From JBBTRP01 sp038065125 (GTDB lineage Bacteria; Patescibacteriota; Patescibacteriia; JACQRZ01): 16,978 bases of DNA. Under the pieces are notes generated by a model. The model saw only the letters and a list, made by a program, of their open reading frames with translations, had not been told where the DNA came from and made no database searches. Positions within the stretch are counted from its first letter, which is position 1. Each line of letters opens with the position of its first letter. The DNA is taken from assembly GCA_038065125.1 (NCBI GenBank), contig JBBTRP010000026.1, positions 1 to 16,978 of the forward strand, given 5' to 3'. A program made the translations under genes and the position numbers. Below, piece by piece: positions 5,627 to 13,173 of the stretch.

Positions 5627-6991
5627 ATGCAAAACACGTCGGCACACAACAAACCAAAAGCTTGGATCGTTACCGTAGATATGGGATATGGCCATCAGCG
5701 CGCAGCGTATCCTTTGCGCGATTTGGGCGGTGGCGAGGTGATCGTGATGAACGATTACCCCGACCTTCCTGAGCATGAGCGGCACGTGTGGAACGAGAGC
5801 CGCGAGGGGTATGAGTTTGTCTCGCGCCTTCAGGCGCGTTCGGTTTTGGGCCGTGCGCTTTTTGAACTCTTTGACCGTATTCAAGAAATACCGAGGTTTT
5901 ACCCGCGGCGCGATTTATCCCGGCCGAATTTTCAGCTCTGGCAGATTTATCGGATGATTGAGAAAAAAGGATTGGGCAAACATCTTTTTACTGACGTGTT
6001 ATCCAAAGATCAGTCGCGTCCACTCATCTGTACTTTCTTCCTTCCCGCCTTTGCGGCGGAGCATTACGGATATCAGGGAGAGATTTATTTGCAAGTCTGC
6101 GACGCGGACATGAGCCGCACTTGGGTGAGTAAGGATCCCAAACGGTCGCGCATCAATTTTTTCGCGCCCAACAAGCGGGTTGTTGAGCGGCTTAAGGAGT
6201 ACGGCGTGCCGGAAAATCGTATTTTTTTCACCGGATTTCCACTGCCCAAGGAAAACATCGGGGGGAGCGGCATGAGTATCCTGAAGAAGGATATTGGTAG
6301 CCGCATCCTCAATCTCGACCCCTCAAACGCGATGCGACACAAGTTCGGGCACATCATCAATTATCACATCGGAAAAGCTTGCATACCCAAGCGGGCGAAC
6401 CATCCGCTCACACTCACGTTTGCGGTCGGCGGGGCGGGGGCCCAGAACGCACTGGCCCTGGAAGTGCTCTCGAGCCTGCGCTCAAGGATTTCGAATAAAG
6501 AGATTCGCATGATCCTGGTTGCCGGCGTCCGGCTGGACGTATTGGCGCAGTTCAAGGCCGCCATCAAAGAGCAGGGGCTGGAAGGGCTCCTGGGGACCGG
6601 GGTTGATGTGCTTTATCGGGAAACGAAGGAGGAGTATTTTGAGGCGTTCAGTGCGACTCTCAGGACGACCGACATCCTCTGGACAAAACCGTCAGAGCTT
6701 TCCTTCTATACGGCGCTGGGAATCCCCATCATCATGGCTCCCTCAATCGGTTCGCAAGAAGATTTCAATCGCGTCTGGCTCAAGACTGTCGGCGCCGGCA
6801 TCACGCAAGACGACCCGCGGTATACCGACGAGTGGCTGTTTGATTGGATTAACAGCGGATGGCTTGCGCGGGCCGCCCTCAACGGGTTTGTCGAGGCCCC
6901 GGTCATGGGGACCTATGCGATCGAAAAGATCATTGAAGGAACCGATCACCAGTTCGAACACCTCGAGTCAAAAGCCGCCCTGGCGGTGTAG
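5627..6991 (+). CDS. GT-B fold glycosyltransferase-like protein (MurG/MGDG-synthase type)
   Basis: 454 residues without signal peptide or membrane helix. The N-terminal domain begins with a strand and Gly/His loop IVTVDMGYGHQRAAYPL (residues 14-30), like the acceptor-side loop of GT28-family and monogalactosyldiacylglycerol-synthase enzymes. The C-terminal domain has LTFAVGGAGAQ (263-273), comparable to the donor-site Gly loop of MurG, and TKPSELSFYTALGIPIIM with SQEDFN (353-381), comparable to the nucleotide-sugar binding segment. This suggests transfer of a sugar from a nucleotide donor to a lipid or envelope acceptor at the inner face of the membrane. True MurG is unlikely, since an insertion of about 60 residues (205-262) and poor match of other MurG blocks set it apart. 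The next genes encode a membrane protein and a surface glycosidase, which supports an envelope-glycan role. Donor and acceptor cannot be told. Confidence 0.7.
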   Translation: MQNTSAHNKPKAWIVTVDMGYGHQRAAYPLRDLGGGEVIVMNDYPDLPEHERHVWNESREGYEFVSRLQARSVLGRALFELFDRIQEIPRFYPRRDLSRPNFQLWQIYRMIEKKGLGKHLFTDVLSKDQSRPLICTFFLPAFAAEHYGYQGEIYLQVCDADMSRTWVSKDPKRSRINFFAPNKRVVERLKEYGVPENRIFFTGFPLPKENIGGSGMSILKKDIGSRILNLDPSNAMRHKFGHIINYHIGKACIPKRANHPLTLTFAVGGAGAQNALALEVLSSLRSRISNKEIRMILVAGVRLDVLAQFKAAIKEQGLEGLLGTGVDVLYRETKEEYFEAFSATLRTTDILWTKPSELSFYTALGIPIIMAPSIGSQEDFNRVWLKTVGAGITQDDPRYTDEWLFDWINSGWLARAALNGFVEAPVMGTYAIEKIIEGTDHQFEHLESKAALAV

Positions 6992-6993
6992 GG

Positions 6994-7065
6994 TAGCTTG
7001 TAGCTTGTAGCTTGTAGCTTGTAAGGATTACTCTACAAATTAGAAGCTAACAGCTAACATGCTTG
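6994..7065. repeat. Heptamer tandem repeat TAGCTTG x4 with inverted partial copies
   Basis: Four perfect TAGCTTG units at 6994-7021 begin two bases after the stop of the previous gene. They are followed by degenerate heptamers of the opposite sense, GAAGCTA (7043-7049), ACAGCTA (7050-7056) and ACATGCT (7057-7063). Complementary pairs such as TTGTAG (7012-7017) with CTACAA (7033-7038), and TAGCTT (7015-7020) with AAGCTA (7044-7049), allow a hairpin. The block fills the gap and ends seven bases before the next ATG; no Shine-Dalgarno is present. Confidence 0.85.
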
Positions 7066-7071
7066 TCACGT

Positions 7072-7383
7072 ATGTTCCATTTTTTTGAGAAAAAGATCTC
7101 GGACACGATTCACACGTTTTTCTTTTTCGGCCTGATCGCGGTGGGGCTGGGGTTTCTCACGCTCCTTGATCCGCTGTTCGTTCGGCTCTTTATTGCGCTC
7201 CTCTGTTTCTTTGTCGGCATTATTTTTTTGTATGTCGCATATCATTTTCAGGAGTTGCGGCGTAAGCTCTCTGATTTTTTTCAGCCGATTGAGTCTGCCA
7301 TCGGGGCCGCGGAACACCTCAAGAAACCAACTCGAAAAAGACCATCAAAACGTAAGAAGCAGACAGTGTCGGAAGCATTTTGA
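7072..7383 (+). CDS. Small two-helix membrane protein
   Basis: 103 residues from ATG 7072 (a TTG at 7063 in frame would add three residues from the repeat). An N-terminal amphipathic stretch MFHFFEKKISDTIHT is followed by two hydrophobic helices at about 14-32 and 35-57 separated by a short Asp-Pro turn. The soluble tail ends in a strongly basic segment (KKPTRKRPSKRKK, 84-96), placing the tail in the cytoplasm by the positive-inside rule. Family not recognised. Its stop overlaps the possible TTG start of the downstream glycosidase-like gene, so the two are almost certainly co-transcribed and may be translationally coupled. A membrane partner for the glycosidase-like protein is an inference from position only. 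Confidence 0.75.
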   Translation: MFHFFEKKISDTIHTFFFFGLIAVGLGFLTLLDPLFVRLFIALLCFFVGIIFLYVAYHFQELRRKLSDFFQPIESAIGAAEHLKKPTRKRPSKRKKQTVSEAF

Positions 7384-7391
7384 GAGTAGGT

Positions 7392-8399
7392 ATGCGCATT
7401 CCGGGCTTCATCCGATCACAGCCGTTGGCTGTTCGACTGGCGATCGGTATTGGTGCGCTCGGGCTTGTCGCACTGTTTTTTCTTAATTTTCCAACGTTTC
7501 GCCCCGCGTTCCAACCCCTTTTCGGGGTGACCTTCACCCCGGGGCAGGCGGAGAGCTTCGGACTCGACTGGAAAGAGACATATACCGCACTTCTGGACGA
7601 TCTTGGGGTGAGACATTTCCGGTTGGTCGCGTATTGGGACGCGATCGAGTCGGCGCGCGGGAAATATTTTTTTGACGATCTTGATTATCAGCTGGACGAA
7701 CTTGCAAAACGCAACGGCAAAGCCGTCTTAGCCGTTGGCCGCAAGGTACCCCGCTGGCCGGAGTGCCACGACCCCTCCTGGCTTTCCGCCGCGTCATCGC
7801 ACGACCTGGAGTCCGACATTCAGAATTTTGTGACCGCGTTGATGGAGCGATACCGGAGCCATCCCGCCGTTGAGATCTGGCAAGTCGAGAACGAGGTGAC
7901 GTTTCCCTTTGGGATTTGTCCGAATATGCTCGGGCTGGATGCCCTCTCTCGCGAGATCAAACTCGTTCGCGCTCTGGATCCGTCTCATCCGATCATGGTG
8001 ACGGACGGGGGCGAGTGGAGCGCGTGGCTCCCGATCGGACTCTACGGCGATGTTTTGGGTGTCAGTCTCTACCGCGAGGCGTACAACAACCTGTTCGGGC
8101 ATATTTCATTTCCAGTCGGGCCGGGATGGTATCAACTCCGCGCGGCAGTGTTGGGCGCTTTCGGTAAGGAGACAACGATCACAGAACTGCAGGCCGAGCC
8201 CTGGGGCAAAAAGGCCGTCCAAGAGATGACCGTCCAAGAGGGGTTAACCTTGATGCCCCCAGAAAAACTTAAAAAAAATATCGAGTTCAGCACGAGCGTG
8301 GGTTTTTCCCGCGTCACCCTCTGGGGCGCAGAGTGGTGGTATTGGCTGAAAACAAAAGGCGATGATAGGATATGGGAGATGATGAAGCAATTATTTTAA
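7392..8399 (+). CDS. Membrane-anchored TIM-barrel glycoside-hydrolase-like protein
   Basis: 335 residues. An N-terminal signal anchor (about 12-33, AIGIGALGLVALFFLNF) puts the enzyme outside the membrane. The body reads as a clan GH-A type barrel: DLGVRHFRLVAYWDAIE (early strand), KAVLAVGRKVPRWPECH, VEIWQVENEV ending strand 4 with the expected Asn-Glu acid/base pair (Glu 168), DVLGVSLYREAYN (strand 6), TTITELQAEPW with Glu 265 as likely nucleophile (strand 7), and VTLWGAEWWYW (strand 8). Retaining hydrolysis of a beta-linked glycan is the family expectation; substrate is unknown. ATG 7392 is preferred to TTG 7380 because GAGAG lies five bases upstream and TTG would overlap the previous stop. 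It completes the glycosyltransferase, membrane protein and glycosidase run. Confidence 0.8.
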   Translation: MRIPGFIRSQPLAVRLAIGIGALGLVALFFLNFPTFRPAFQPLFGVTFTPGQAESFGLDWKETYTALLDDLGVRHFRLVAYWDAIESARGKYFFDDLDYQLDELAKRNGKAVLAVGRKVPRWPECHDPSWLSAASSHDLESDIQNFVTALMERYRSHPAVEIWQVENEVTFPFGICPNMLGLDALSREIKLVRALDPSHPIMVTDGGEWSAWLPIGLYGDVLGVSLYREAYNNLFGHISFPVGPGWYQLRAAVLGAFGKETTITELQAEPWGKKAVQEMTVQEGLTLMPPEKLKKNIEFSTSVGFSRVTLWGAEWWYWLKTKGDDRIWEMMKQLF

Positions 8400-8409
8400 T
8401 GGATAATCT

Positions 8410-9261
8410 ATGGTAGCTCTTGATATTTTGACGAAATTGAGCGAGTTGTGTGCAGATCGTCCGTTTGCGCTTCTCAACGAGAGCGATCAAAAGCATTTTT
8501 TGAAGGATGTGAAGGCGATCAGCTCGTCGCTCAAAAAAAGACTTGAGGACAAAAAACTCACACGCACGCAGGCGTATCGCATTGTGTCACGCCTGGATTC
8601 CGCGATATCGGAAAAAGGTCTTGACGAGGTCGCGCTTGCGTCCGCCATCTCGGATCTTGACGAGCTGTATGGAAAAAAGACGGATGAAGATACGTTGGAA
8701 AAAGTTCACGAACTTGATCGCCTTGCGGAGCGATTCCGAAAGCGAGCGTTCGAATTTCATCATTTGGAGGAAAAAATCAAAAAAGCGACCAAGAAACTCA
8801 CGGCAGACAAGATCATGGACCACGACAAGACCATCATGAAGACCGTTGGATTTTTCTATGTTTTTGAGTATACCGCGACGATCCAACAGGAGATGGCTAA
8901 TCGCAGCAGCACCGAGCAGGAAAAACTCCTTACTGACGGGCTTACGACAAAAGCCGGCAATCTGCCCGGTCTTCTTCCGCTCATACGAAGCCTGCGGCAG
9001 GAGTTTGCGTTCCAGCTCTATGACCGCGAGTTGCGTTGGGATGCCCTCAAAATCTTTTTCGATCTTGAAACGCAATTATCCACTGGACAAATATCGGAAA
9101 AACTTCAAGCTGTAAGTACATTTAATGCCAGCGTCGTGCGGCTCGCCCAGCGGGCGGGGATAACGGAGTTCACGGGCGTTATTTATAAGCCTTTTCCCGA
9201 TCACACGTCACTATCAACAATTATTAAATCGCTGGAGTCCCCGTTTATTTCTAACATGTAA
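8410..9261 (+). CDS. Hypothetical helical cytoplasmic protein, 283 residues
   Basis: Not recognised. No signal peptide or membrane helix. The sequence is nearly all predicted helix. Residues 25-75 are Lys/Leu-rich (KHFLKDVKAISSSLKKRL), 90-135 form a charged likely coiled coil (LEKVHELDRLAERFRKRAFEFHHLEEKIKKATKKL), and a more compact helical domain with aromatic residues follows (FFYVFEYTATIQQEM, LRQEFAFQLYDRELRWDALKIFFDLE). The start lies 10 bases after the glycosidase stop and the stop 11 bases before the next gene, consistent with one long plus-strand transcript. No convincing Shine-Dalgarno. Function cannot be assigned. Confidence 0.75.
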   Translation: MVALDILTKLSELCADRPFALLNESDQKHFLKDVKAISSSLKKRLEDKKLTRTQAYRIVSRLDSAISEKGLDEVALASAISDLDELYGKKTDEDTLEKVHELDRLAERFRKRAFEFHHLEEKIKKATKKLTADKIMDHDKTIMKTVGFFYVFEYTATIQQEMANRSSTEQEKLLTDGLTTKAGNLPGLLPLIRSLRQEFAFQLYDRELRWDALKIFFDLETQLSTGQISEKLQAVSTFNASVVRLAQRAGITEFTGVIYKPFPDHTSLSTIIKSLESPFISNM

Positions 9262-9272
9262 CCAGAACACAT

Positions 9273-9779
9273 ATGGGAACAGGCCCAGAAGATCAAAAGC
9301 CAGTTTTAGAACAAGAGACAACACAATCGAAAGAAGCGGCGCCTGATGCTGCACAAAATACAACAGAAGCCGCCGCCGCCGCAGAAGTGACTGGTGGGCT
9401 TTCAGGGCAGGAACAAAAGCCAGCGCATGAAATATATTTTGATGAAGTTAATAAAATCGGCAATGAGCGAGGAGAAAAGATGGGTGTTGCCGAGGCGCAA
9501 GCGGCTTTGAATGCCACGCGTGAAGCGATGAAGGCACGAGAGGCACTCGTCCCTAGAGTTAATGAGCTGGGAAGGATATCAAAAGAAACCGATGAGTATA
9601 AAAGCGTAAAAGCAGCGTACGATCAAATTATTGATGATGCCCTGTCGGAAGATGTGCGTGGGCGCCTCGGTCCAGTGGTAGGAGATAATCCAAACTCCGC
9701 ATTTCATCTTCTTCAGGAGCAGGAGAGAATAAATAGAACCGCCTTAGAACAGGCGCAAAAACGAGAACAAGGGACGTGA
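9273..9779 (+). CDS. Hypothetical hydrophilic protein, 168 residues
   Basis: Not recognised. The N-terminal 50 residues are Gln/Glu/Ala/Thr-rich and low in complexity, with a run of Ala encoded by GCC/GCA, probably disordered. Residues 55-165 are helical and highly charged (AEAQAALNATREAMKAREAL, SVKAAYDQIIDDALSEDV), with a final QEQERINRTALEQAQKREQ helix. No cysteine, signal peptide or membrane helix. It follows the 283-residue gene by 11 bases and is probably co-transcribed. A low-complexity linker plus helical domain would fit a scaffold or chaperone-like role, but nothing specific can be claimed. Confidence 0.7.
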   Translation: MGTGPEDQKPVLEQETTQSKEAAPDAAQNTTEAAAAAEVTGGLSGQEQKPAHEIYFDEVNKIGNERGEKMGVAEAQAALNATREAMKAREALVPRVNELGRISKETDEYKSVKAAYDQIIDDALSEDVRGRLGPVVGDNPNSAFHLLQEQERINRTALEQAQKREQGT

Positions 9780-9824
9780 TGAGAAAAGACTCGAGGGAGG
9801 AGGTTGTGTGTATTCTTTTGCGGT

Positions 9825-10211
9825 ATGCTCCTCGTGAAGACAAAAATCGGACAGAGTGCGATTCACGGGAGCGGATTATTTGCTGATCAGTTTATTCAAA
9901 AAGGAACACCGGTGTGGAAGTTCCATTCCGATTTTGATCAGGAGCTGAGCACTGATGACTTAGCGCGTATGTCCGAATCCGCTCGCGAGCAAACATTGCA
10001 ATACGCATACATTAGTCCCGCGACCGGAAAGTATGTTCTCTGTTTTGACGATGCACGATTTTTGAATCACTCTGACGAGCCCAATCTCTGGCAGGATTTT
10101 TCAGACCCCGAAGGAATTGATACCGCCGCGCGGGATATTTTTCTCGGTGAAGAATTGACCTGCAATTACTTTGATTACGATCAGGACGCGAAAAGAAAAC
10201 TGGGTCTATGA
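9825..10211 (+). CDS. SET-domain protein, putative protein-lysine methyltransferase
   Basis: About 128 residues, essentially a bare SET domain. The three defining motifs are present: AIHGSGLFA (residues 13-20, S-adenosylmethionine loop), FLNHSDEPN (79-87, the knot motif usually F-x-NHSC-x-PN, with Asp replacing Cys), and DIFLGEELTCNYF followed by DY (104-118) with the catalytic-type Tyr. No pre-SET or post-SET zinc Cys clusters, as expected for small bacterial SET proteins; targets of such proteins are mostly unknown. ATG 9825 is chosen because the preceding in-frame TTG (9804) would add a Cys/Phe-rich tail. The purine run GGAGGAGG at 9796-9803 is too far from this ATG to act as its Shine-Dalgarno. 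The stop overlaps the xseA start by four bases (ATGA), indicating translational coupling. Confidence 0.85.
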   Translation: MLLVKTKIGQSAIHGSGLFADQFIQKGTPVWKFHSDFDQELSTDDLARMSESAREQTLQYAYISPATGKYVLCFDDARFLNHSDEPNLWQDFSDPEGIDTAARDIFLGEELTCNYFDYDQDAKRKLGL

Positions 10212-11464
10212 CAGAGCAGCCGGTGTTTTCTGTTTCCGAGTTTATCGAATACATCAACCTCGCGGTTGGGCGGCGGGTGACGGTTGAGGGGGAGATTTCC
10301 GGGTACTCGGTCAATCACGGGAAGTGGGTTTTTTTTGATCTCAAGGACGAGAACGGCAAGGTTGGGTGCTTTGCGGCCGCCTGGAATTTGCACACCGTTC
10401 TTGAAGACGGGATGCAGGTGCAGGTGACAGGAACGCCGCGCGTGTACCCGAAGTCGGGGAAGTTTTCGATCATGGTCGAGGCCGTCGAGCTAAAAGGGGT
10501 CGGTGCGCTCAAGCGGGCGTTCGAGCTAACGAAGGCGAAGCTGGAGAAAGAGGGGATCTTTGACACCAGTCGTAAGCGTCCCCTTGAGGCACTGCCGGAA
10601 AAGATCGGTCTGATCTGCTCGCGCGAGTCGGCTGCGTATACGGACTTCATGCGTATTCTCAATCAGCGGATTGGCGGTCTTGAAGTTCATCTCGCGCACG
10701 TGCATGTGCAGGGCGAGTCCGCGGTACGCGAAATCGTTGGCGCGTTTGAGTGGTTTAACGCACACGGTGAAGAAGCGGGCATCCAAACGCTTGTTCTGGT
10801 CCGCGGCGGCGGCAGTTTGGAGGATCTGCAGGCGTTCAATTCGGAGCCAGTGGCACGTGCGGTATTTGCCTCGCGCATTCCGGTCATCTGCGGGGTCGGC
10901 CACGAGCGGGACGAGAGCCTTGCAGACTACGCGGCAGACGTGCGTGCGGCAACGCCTACGCATGCGGCATCGCTTGCGGTCCCGGATCGGGAGGAGTTGA
11001 GCACGTCGGTTGATCGGGCAATTGCAGGCATGACTGGATCACTCGAGTACGCGCTTGAGTGGACTGCGAATGCTATTGATCGAGGCGTGTTTACCATCGA
11101 GTCGCGCATCACGGGCACGATGCGTGCAGCAGCATCGCTTTTTGGGCGGTACACGCTTTCGCTTTCATTGTTTGAAAAACAACTTTCGCATTTCCAAACT
11201 CAGCTTACACACGCCGCCTCGCGTCTTGCCGGTTCGCACGAGAATTCGGTTTTGCAGACACGCGAGCACGTGCAGTTCCTGGAGCGGAGCCTTGCAAACA
11301 TGAACCCGCTCACCGTACTCAAACGCGGCTACGCGATTGTGAGTAAAAAGGGGAGGTCGGTCGGCTCAAAATCAGCGCTCAAACCCGGTGATCGCATCGA
11401 CCTTCGATTCCGAGATGGAGAACTTCCGGCCGTGGTCGACTCGCCTCAACAGCCCTTGTTTTAA
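10208..11464 (+). CDS. xseA: Exodeoxyribonuclease VII large subunit
   Basis: Nuclease that degrades single-stranded DNA into oligonucleotides in mismatch repair and DNA damage clearance; cytoplasmic complex with several small subunits (XseB). The 418-residue protein has normal length. The N-terminal OB-fold is at about 20-98 (VTVEGEISGYSVNHGKWVFF). The catalytic core has GLICSRESAAYTDF (Asp 146), VRGGGSLEDLQAFN (Arg 199) and CGVGHERDESLADY (His 232, Asp 235), matching the essential Asp, Arg, His, Asp set of the E. coli enzyme. A helical coiled-coil region follows (250-370) and the typical PLTVLKRGYAIV tail. It is coupled to the SET gene by an ATGA overlap and ended by the hairpin at 11467-11502. 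No xseB follows, which is unusual since the two are often adjacent. Confidence 0.96.
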   Translation: MTEQPVFSVSEFIEYINLAVGRRVTVEGEISGYSVNHGKWVFFDLKDENGKVGCFAAAWNLHTVLEDGMQVQVTGTPRVYPKSGKFSIMVEAVELKGVGALKRAFELTKAKLEKEGIFDTSRKRPLEALPEKIGLICSRESAAYTDFMRILNQRIGGLEVHLAHVHVQGESAVREIVGAFEWFNAHGEEAGIQTLVLVRGGGSLEDLQAFNSEPVARAVFASRIPVICGVGHERDESLADYAADVRAATPTHAASLAVPDREELSTSVDRAIAGMTGSLEYALEWTANAIDRGVFTIESRITGTMRAAASLFGRYTLSLSLFEKQLSHFQTQLTHAASRLAGSHENSVLQTREHVQFLERSLANMNPLTVLKRGYAIVSKKGRSVGSKSALKPGDRIDLRFRDGELPAVVDSPQQPLF

Positions 11465-11466
11465 GT

Positions 11467-11502
11467 AAAAGCGAATGCGCCCATGGACACGGGGCGGCTT
11501 TT
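11467..11502 (+). terminator. xseA terminator
   Basis: Composite hairpin: AAAAGC (11467-11472) pairs with GCTTTT (11497-11502) and CGCCC (11478-11482) with GGGCG (11492-11496), with a 5-base bulge on the 5' side and a 9-base loop. The TTTT at its end supplies the U-tract. It overlaps the following promoter. Confidence 0.65.
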
Positions 11503-11512
11503 GTGCTATCAT
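11484..11512 (+). promoter_or_regulatory. Promoter of the 11558 gene, inside the xseA terminator
   Basis: -35 TGGACA (11484-11489), exact 17-base spacer, extended -10 TGCTATCAT (11504-11512). +1 near 11519. The -35 lies in the loop of the terminator hairpin. Confidence 0.75.
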
Positions 11513-11557
11513 TTTTCTGTTTCACCCGCGTCAAAACTCTCATGAAAGGAGACGATC

Positions 11558-12355
11558 GTGACGCTTCTCGACATCTTTGCGGTATCCTTTGGCGGCATGA
11601 TCGCCTCGATCATGTACTTCAATGCGCTGAATAAAGTTCGCGCGCGCTCGGCTCGGAGCCAGGCTCCGCGGAAGAACGTCACCGACCTCAAAGTCGTGTG
11701 TGTGGTCGTGCGGGAGACGACATTCGGACAAAAGTATGACAGTGCGCACAGAAACGCGCTGTGTGATCGCCTGGAGGAGCGCGGCGGGACGGCGGTGCTT
11801 CTGCCGCCATCGCTCGTGCCAATATTCACGGACGACTCGGAGACGGTACGCCTGCCGCCACCGGACATCGACCTCACGATCTTGGTCTCCTACCTACAGG
11901 AGGACGTGGAGATCACGACGGCCGGATATGCGCCCGCGTTCAAAGCGTGGGTGCGACAGGAGTATCCCAAGGCGATTGATCGGCGAGGGGAGTTCACCGA
12001 CACCACTCTCCTGCGGCAGTATCACGCGGTCATGGAGACGGTCGTCTCGAAGTACGCTCGCGCGACCAACCTCACGCCGTATACGTTCACCCGAACGTCC
12101 GGATCAGTTCGATATTTTATCTGCGACGGTACGCTGATCCAGACAATGAGCTTCTCTGACGTCACCATGCTTCCAGACGTTTTCTGGAAGTGGTTGATGG
12201 ACCGCACGCTCGATGGGATTACCGTACGGACGAGGAAGGGAAGCCGTGAACTTCGCGTCGGCAAGGGGCAATGGATTCAGCTCCGCTCGTTGCCGCAGCG
12301 TTCCGACACGTCTCCGGCGTCACCTCCGCATGCCCTGGCCCGCGAACGCCGGTAG
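11558..12355 (+). CDS. Hypothetical membrane-anchored protein, 265 residues, insulated orphan
   Basis: Not recognised. Starts with GTG at 11558, decided by AAAGGAG (11545-11551) six bases upstream. A single N-terminal hydrophobic helix (residues 3-24, LLDIFAVSFGGMIASIMYFNAL) is followed by Arg/Lys-rich residues, so the soluble domain is probably cytoplasmic. The body starts with a strand VVCVVVRE and has a Pro-rich segment VLLPPSLVPIF, then TILVSYL, a helical part, and a late strand pair SGSVRYFICDGTLIQTM. The C-terminus is a polar Ser/Pro/Arg tail. Strongly GC-rich (44 of 60 bases in 11761-11820). It has its own consensus promoter and a perfect terminator at 12374-12415, so it is monocistronic. 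Function unknown. Confidence 0.8.
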   Translation: MTLLDIFAVSFGGMIASIMYFNALNKVRARSARSQAPRKNVTDLKVVCVVVRETTFGQKYDSAHRNALCDRLEERGGTAVLLPPSLVPIFTDDSETVRLPPPDIDLTILVSYLQEDVEITTAGYAPAFKAWVRQEYPKAIDRRGEFTDTTLLRQYHAVMETVVSKYARATNLTPYTFTRTSGSVRYFICDGTLIQTMSFSDVTMLPDVFWKWLMDRTLDGITVRTRKGSRELRVGKGQWIQLRSLPQRSDTSPASPPHALARERR

Positions 12356-12373
12356 TTGAATCGAGAAAACCTT

Positions 12374-12415
12374 GCCGCTCGCCCCATCATCAAGATCGCG
12401 AGCGGCTTTTATTTT
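12374..12415. terminator. Convergent terminator between the 11558 orphan and the TrmB gene
   Basis: Perfect 9-bp stem GCCGCTCGC (12374-12382) and GCGAGCGGC (12398-12406), 15-base loop, followed on the plus strand by TTTTATTTT (12407-12415). The U-tract overlaps the stop codon of the converging TrmB gene (12409-12411). On the minus strand the hairpin is followed by AAGGTTTTC, a weaker U-tract, so it may act in both directions. Confidence 0.85.
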
Positions 12416-13161
12416 GGAATAAAATCTTTCAATGGCGTCGAGCTCTGCCAGGCGAGCTGGTAGAGCGTACGGAAGGAGGCAGCCACGTCTTCGCTTTCAA
12501 TCAACAGTGCGAAGATATTTTTTTTGAGCGTGAAGATCGCAACCTTGTTTCCAAAAATCGCCATATCAATTGATAACGGGAAGTTTGGTGGGACGATTCG
12601 AATCTTATCGTGTTCGTTGGTGGCACAAATTTGTTGTGCATACGCAATGTCTTCGGGGTCGCTTGAGATAAGCTCGCGAACAGGAGACGTTTTTTTCTTG
12701 ACCGCTTCGAGCCACTGATTCAAAAGCGCCGGAAAGGCATGGAGGATCAATTTGATGGATGAATACCACCAGATTTCGCTGCTGGCAAAAATTTCGCCAT
12801 AGAGCTGCTTCATGCCCTCGGTGCCTTCAAAAACCGAGATTTTCGGCCGTTCGTGCGACGCCGACATGATCGCCTCGAGGTAGGGGAGCGCCTCCTTGAG
12901 TGTCTGCTCCTTTTCTTGAATGGCCGTGAGGAGATACGATGGGTCCTTTGCAGAAAAAATGATCGTTCTATCTTTTATCGATTTTTCTACCCAGCCTTTA
13001 GCGATCATCTCCTCCAGAAGTACATACGCAGTCGGCCGCTTGATCCCGCTCTTTCGCGACAATTCGAGCACGGTTGCGGGGCCAAGTTCAAGGGAGGCGA
13101 CGTAGAGTTTTGCCTCTTTTTCTTCAAATCCAAGTTTTGTGAGCGTTTCGTTGAGGGTCAT
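12409..13161 (-). CDS. TrmB-family winged-helix transcriptional regulator
   Basis: 250 residues. The N-terminal winged helix (about 5-75) reads LTKLGFEEKEAKLYVASLEL, with the recognition segment ELSRKSGIKRPTAYVLLEEM and the wing GWVEKSIKDRTIIFSAKDP, typical of the TrmB family. A helical linker follows (KEQTLKEALPYLEAIM), and then an effector-type domain from about 105 (ISVFEGTEGMKQLYGEIFAS) ending in FPLSIDMAIFGNKVAIFTLKKN. In archaea and some bacteria the family senses sugars; the CPR versions are largely uncharacterised and the ligand cannot be inferred. It is divergent from the 13420 orphan. A perfect TTGACA-17-TATACT promoter with extended -10 drives it, and a palindrome over its -35 suggests autoregulation. 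The roughly 50-base leader is C-rich with no Shine-Dalgarno. Confidence 0.92.
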   Translation of the reverse strand: MTLNETLTKLGFEEKEAKLYVASLELGPATVLELSRKSGIKRPTAYVLLEEMIAKGWVEKSIKDRTIIFSAKDPSYLLTAIQEKEQTLKEALPYLEAIMSASHERPKISVFEGTEGMKQLYGEIFASSEIWWYSSIKLILHAFPALLNQWLEAVKKKTSPVRELISSDPEDIAYAQQICATNEHDKIRIVPPNFPLSIDMAIFGNKVAIFTLKKNIFALLIESEDVAASFRTLYQLAWQSSTPLKDFIPK

Positions 13162-13173
13162 GGGGGGAGTGGG

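Noticed and set aside
5627..6991. Assignment as MurG
   Set aside because: Only the Gly loop and nucleotide-sugar segment are comparable; a large insertion and the rest of the sequence do not fit.
6994..7065. CRISPR array
   Set aside because: Units are 7 bases, directly tandem, with no spacers and no cas genes.
9796..9834. Short GTG-started frames after the GGAGGAGG run at 9796-9803
   Set aside because: Spacing to the GTG codons is only a few bases and the frames give 9 and 26 residues without features; the purine run is probably incidental or a relic.
11542..11634. 30-residue ATG frame overlapping the start of the 11558 gene
   Set aside because: No ribosome binding site of its own; its bases AAAGGAG serve the GTG start in another frame.
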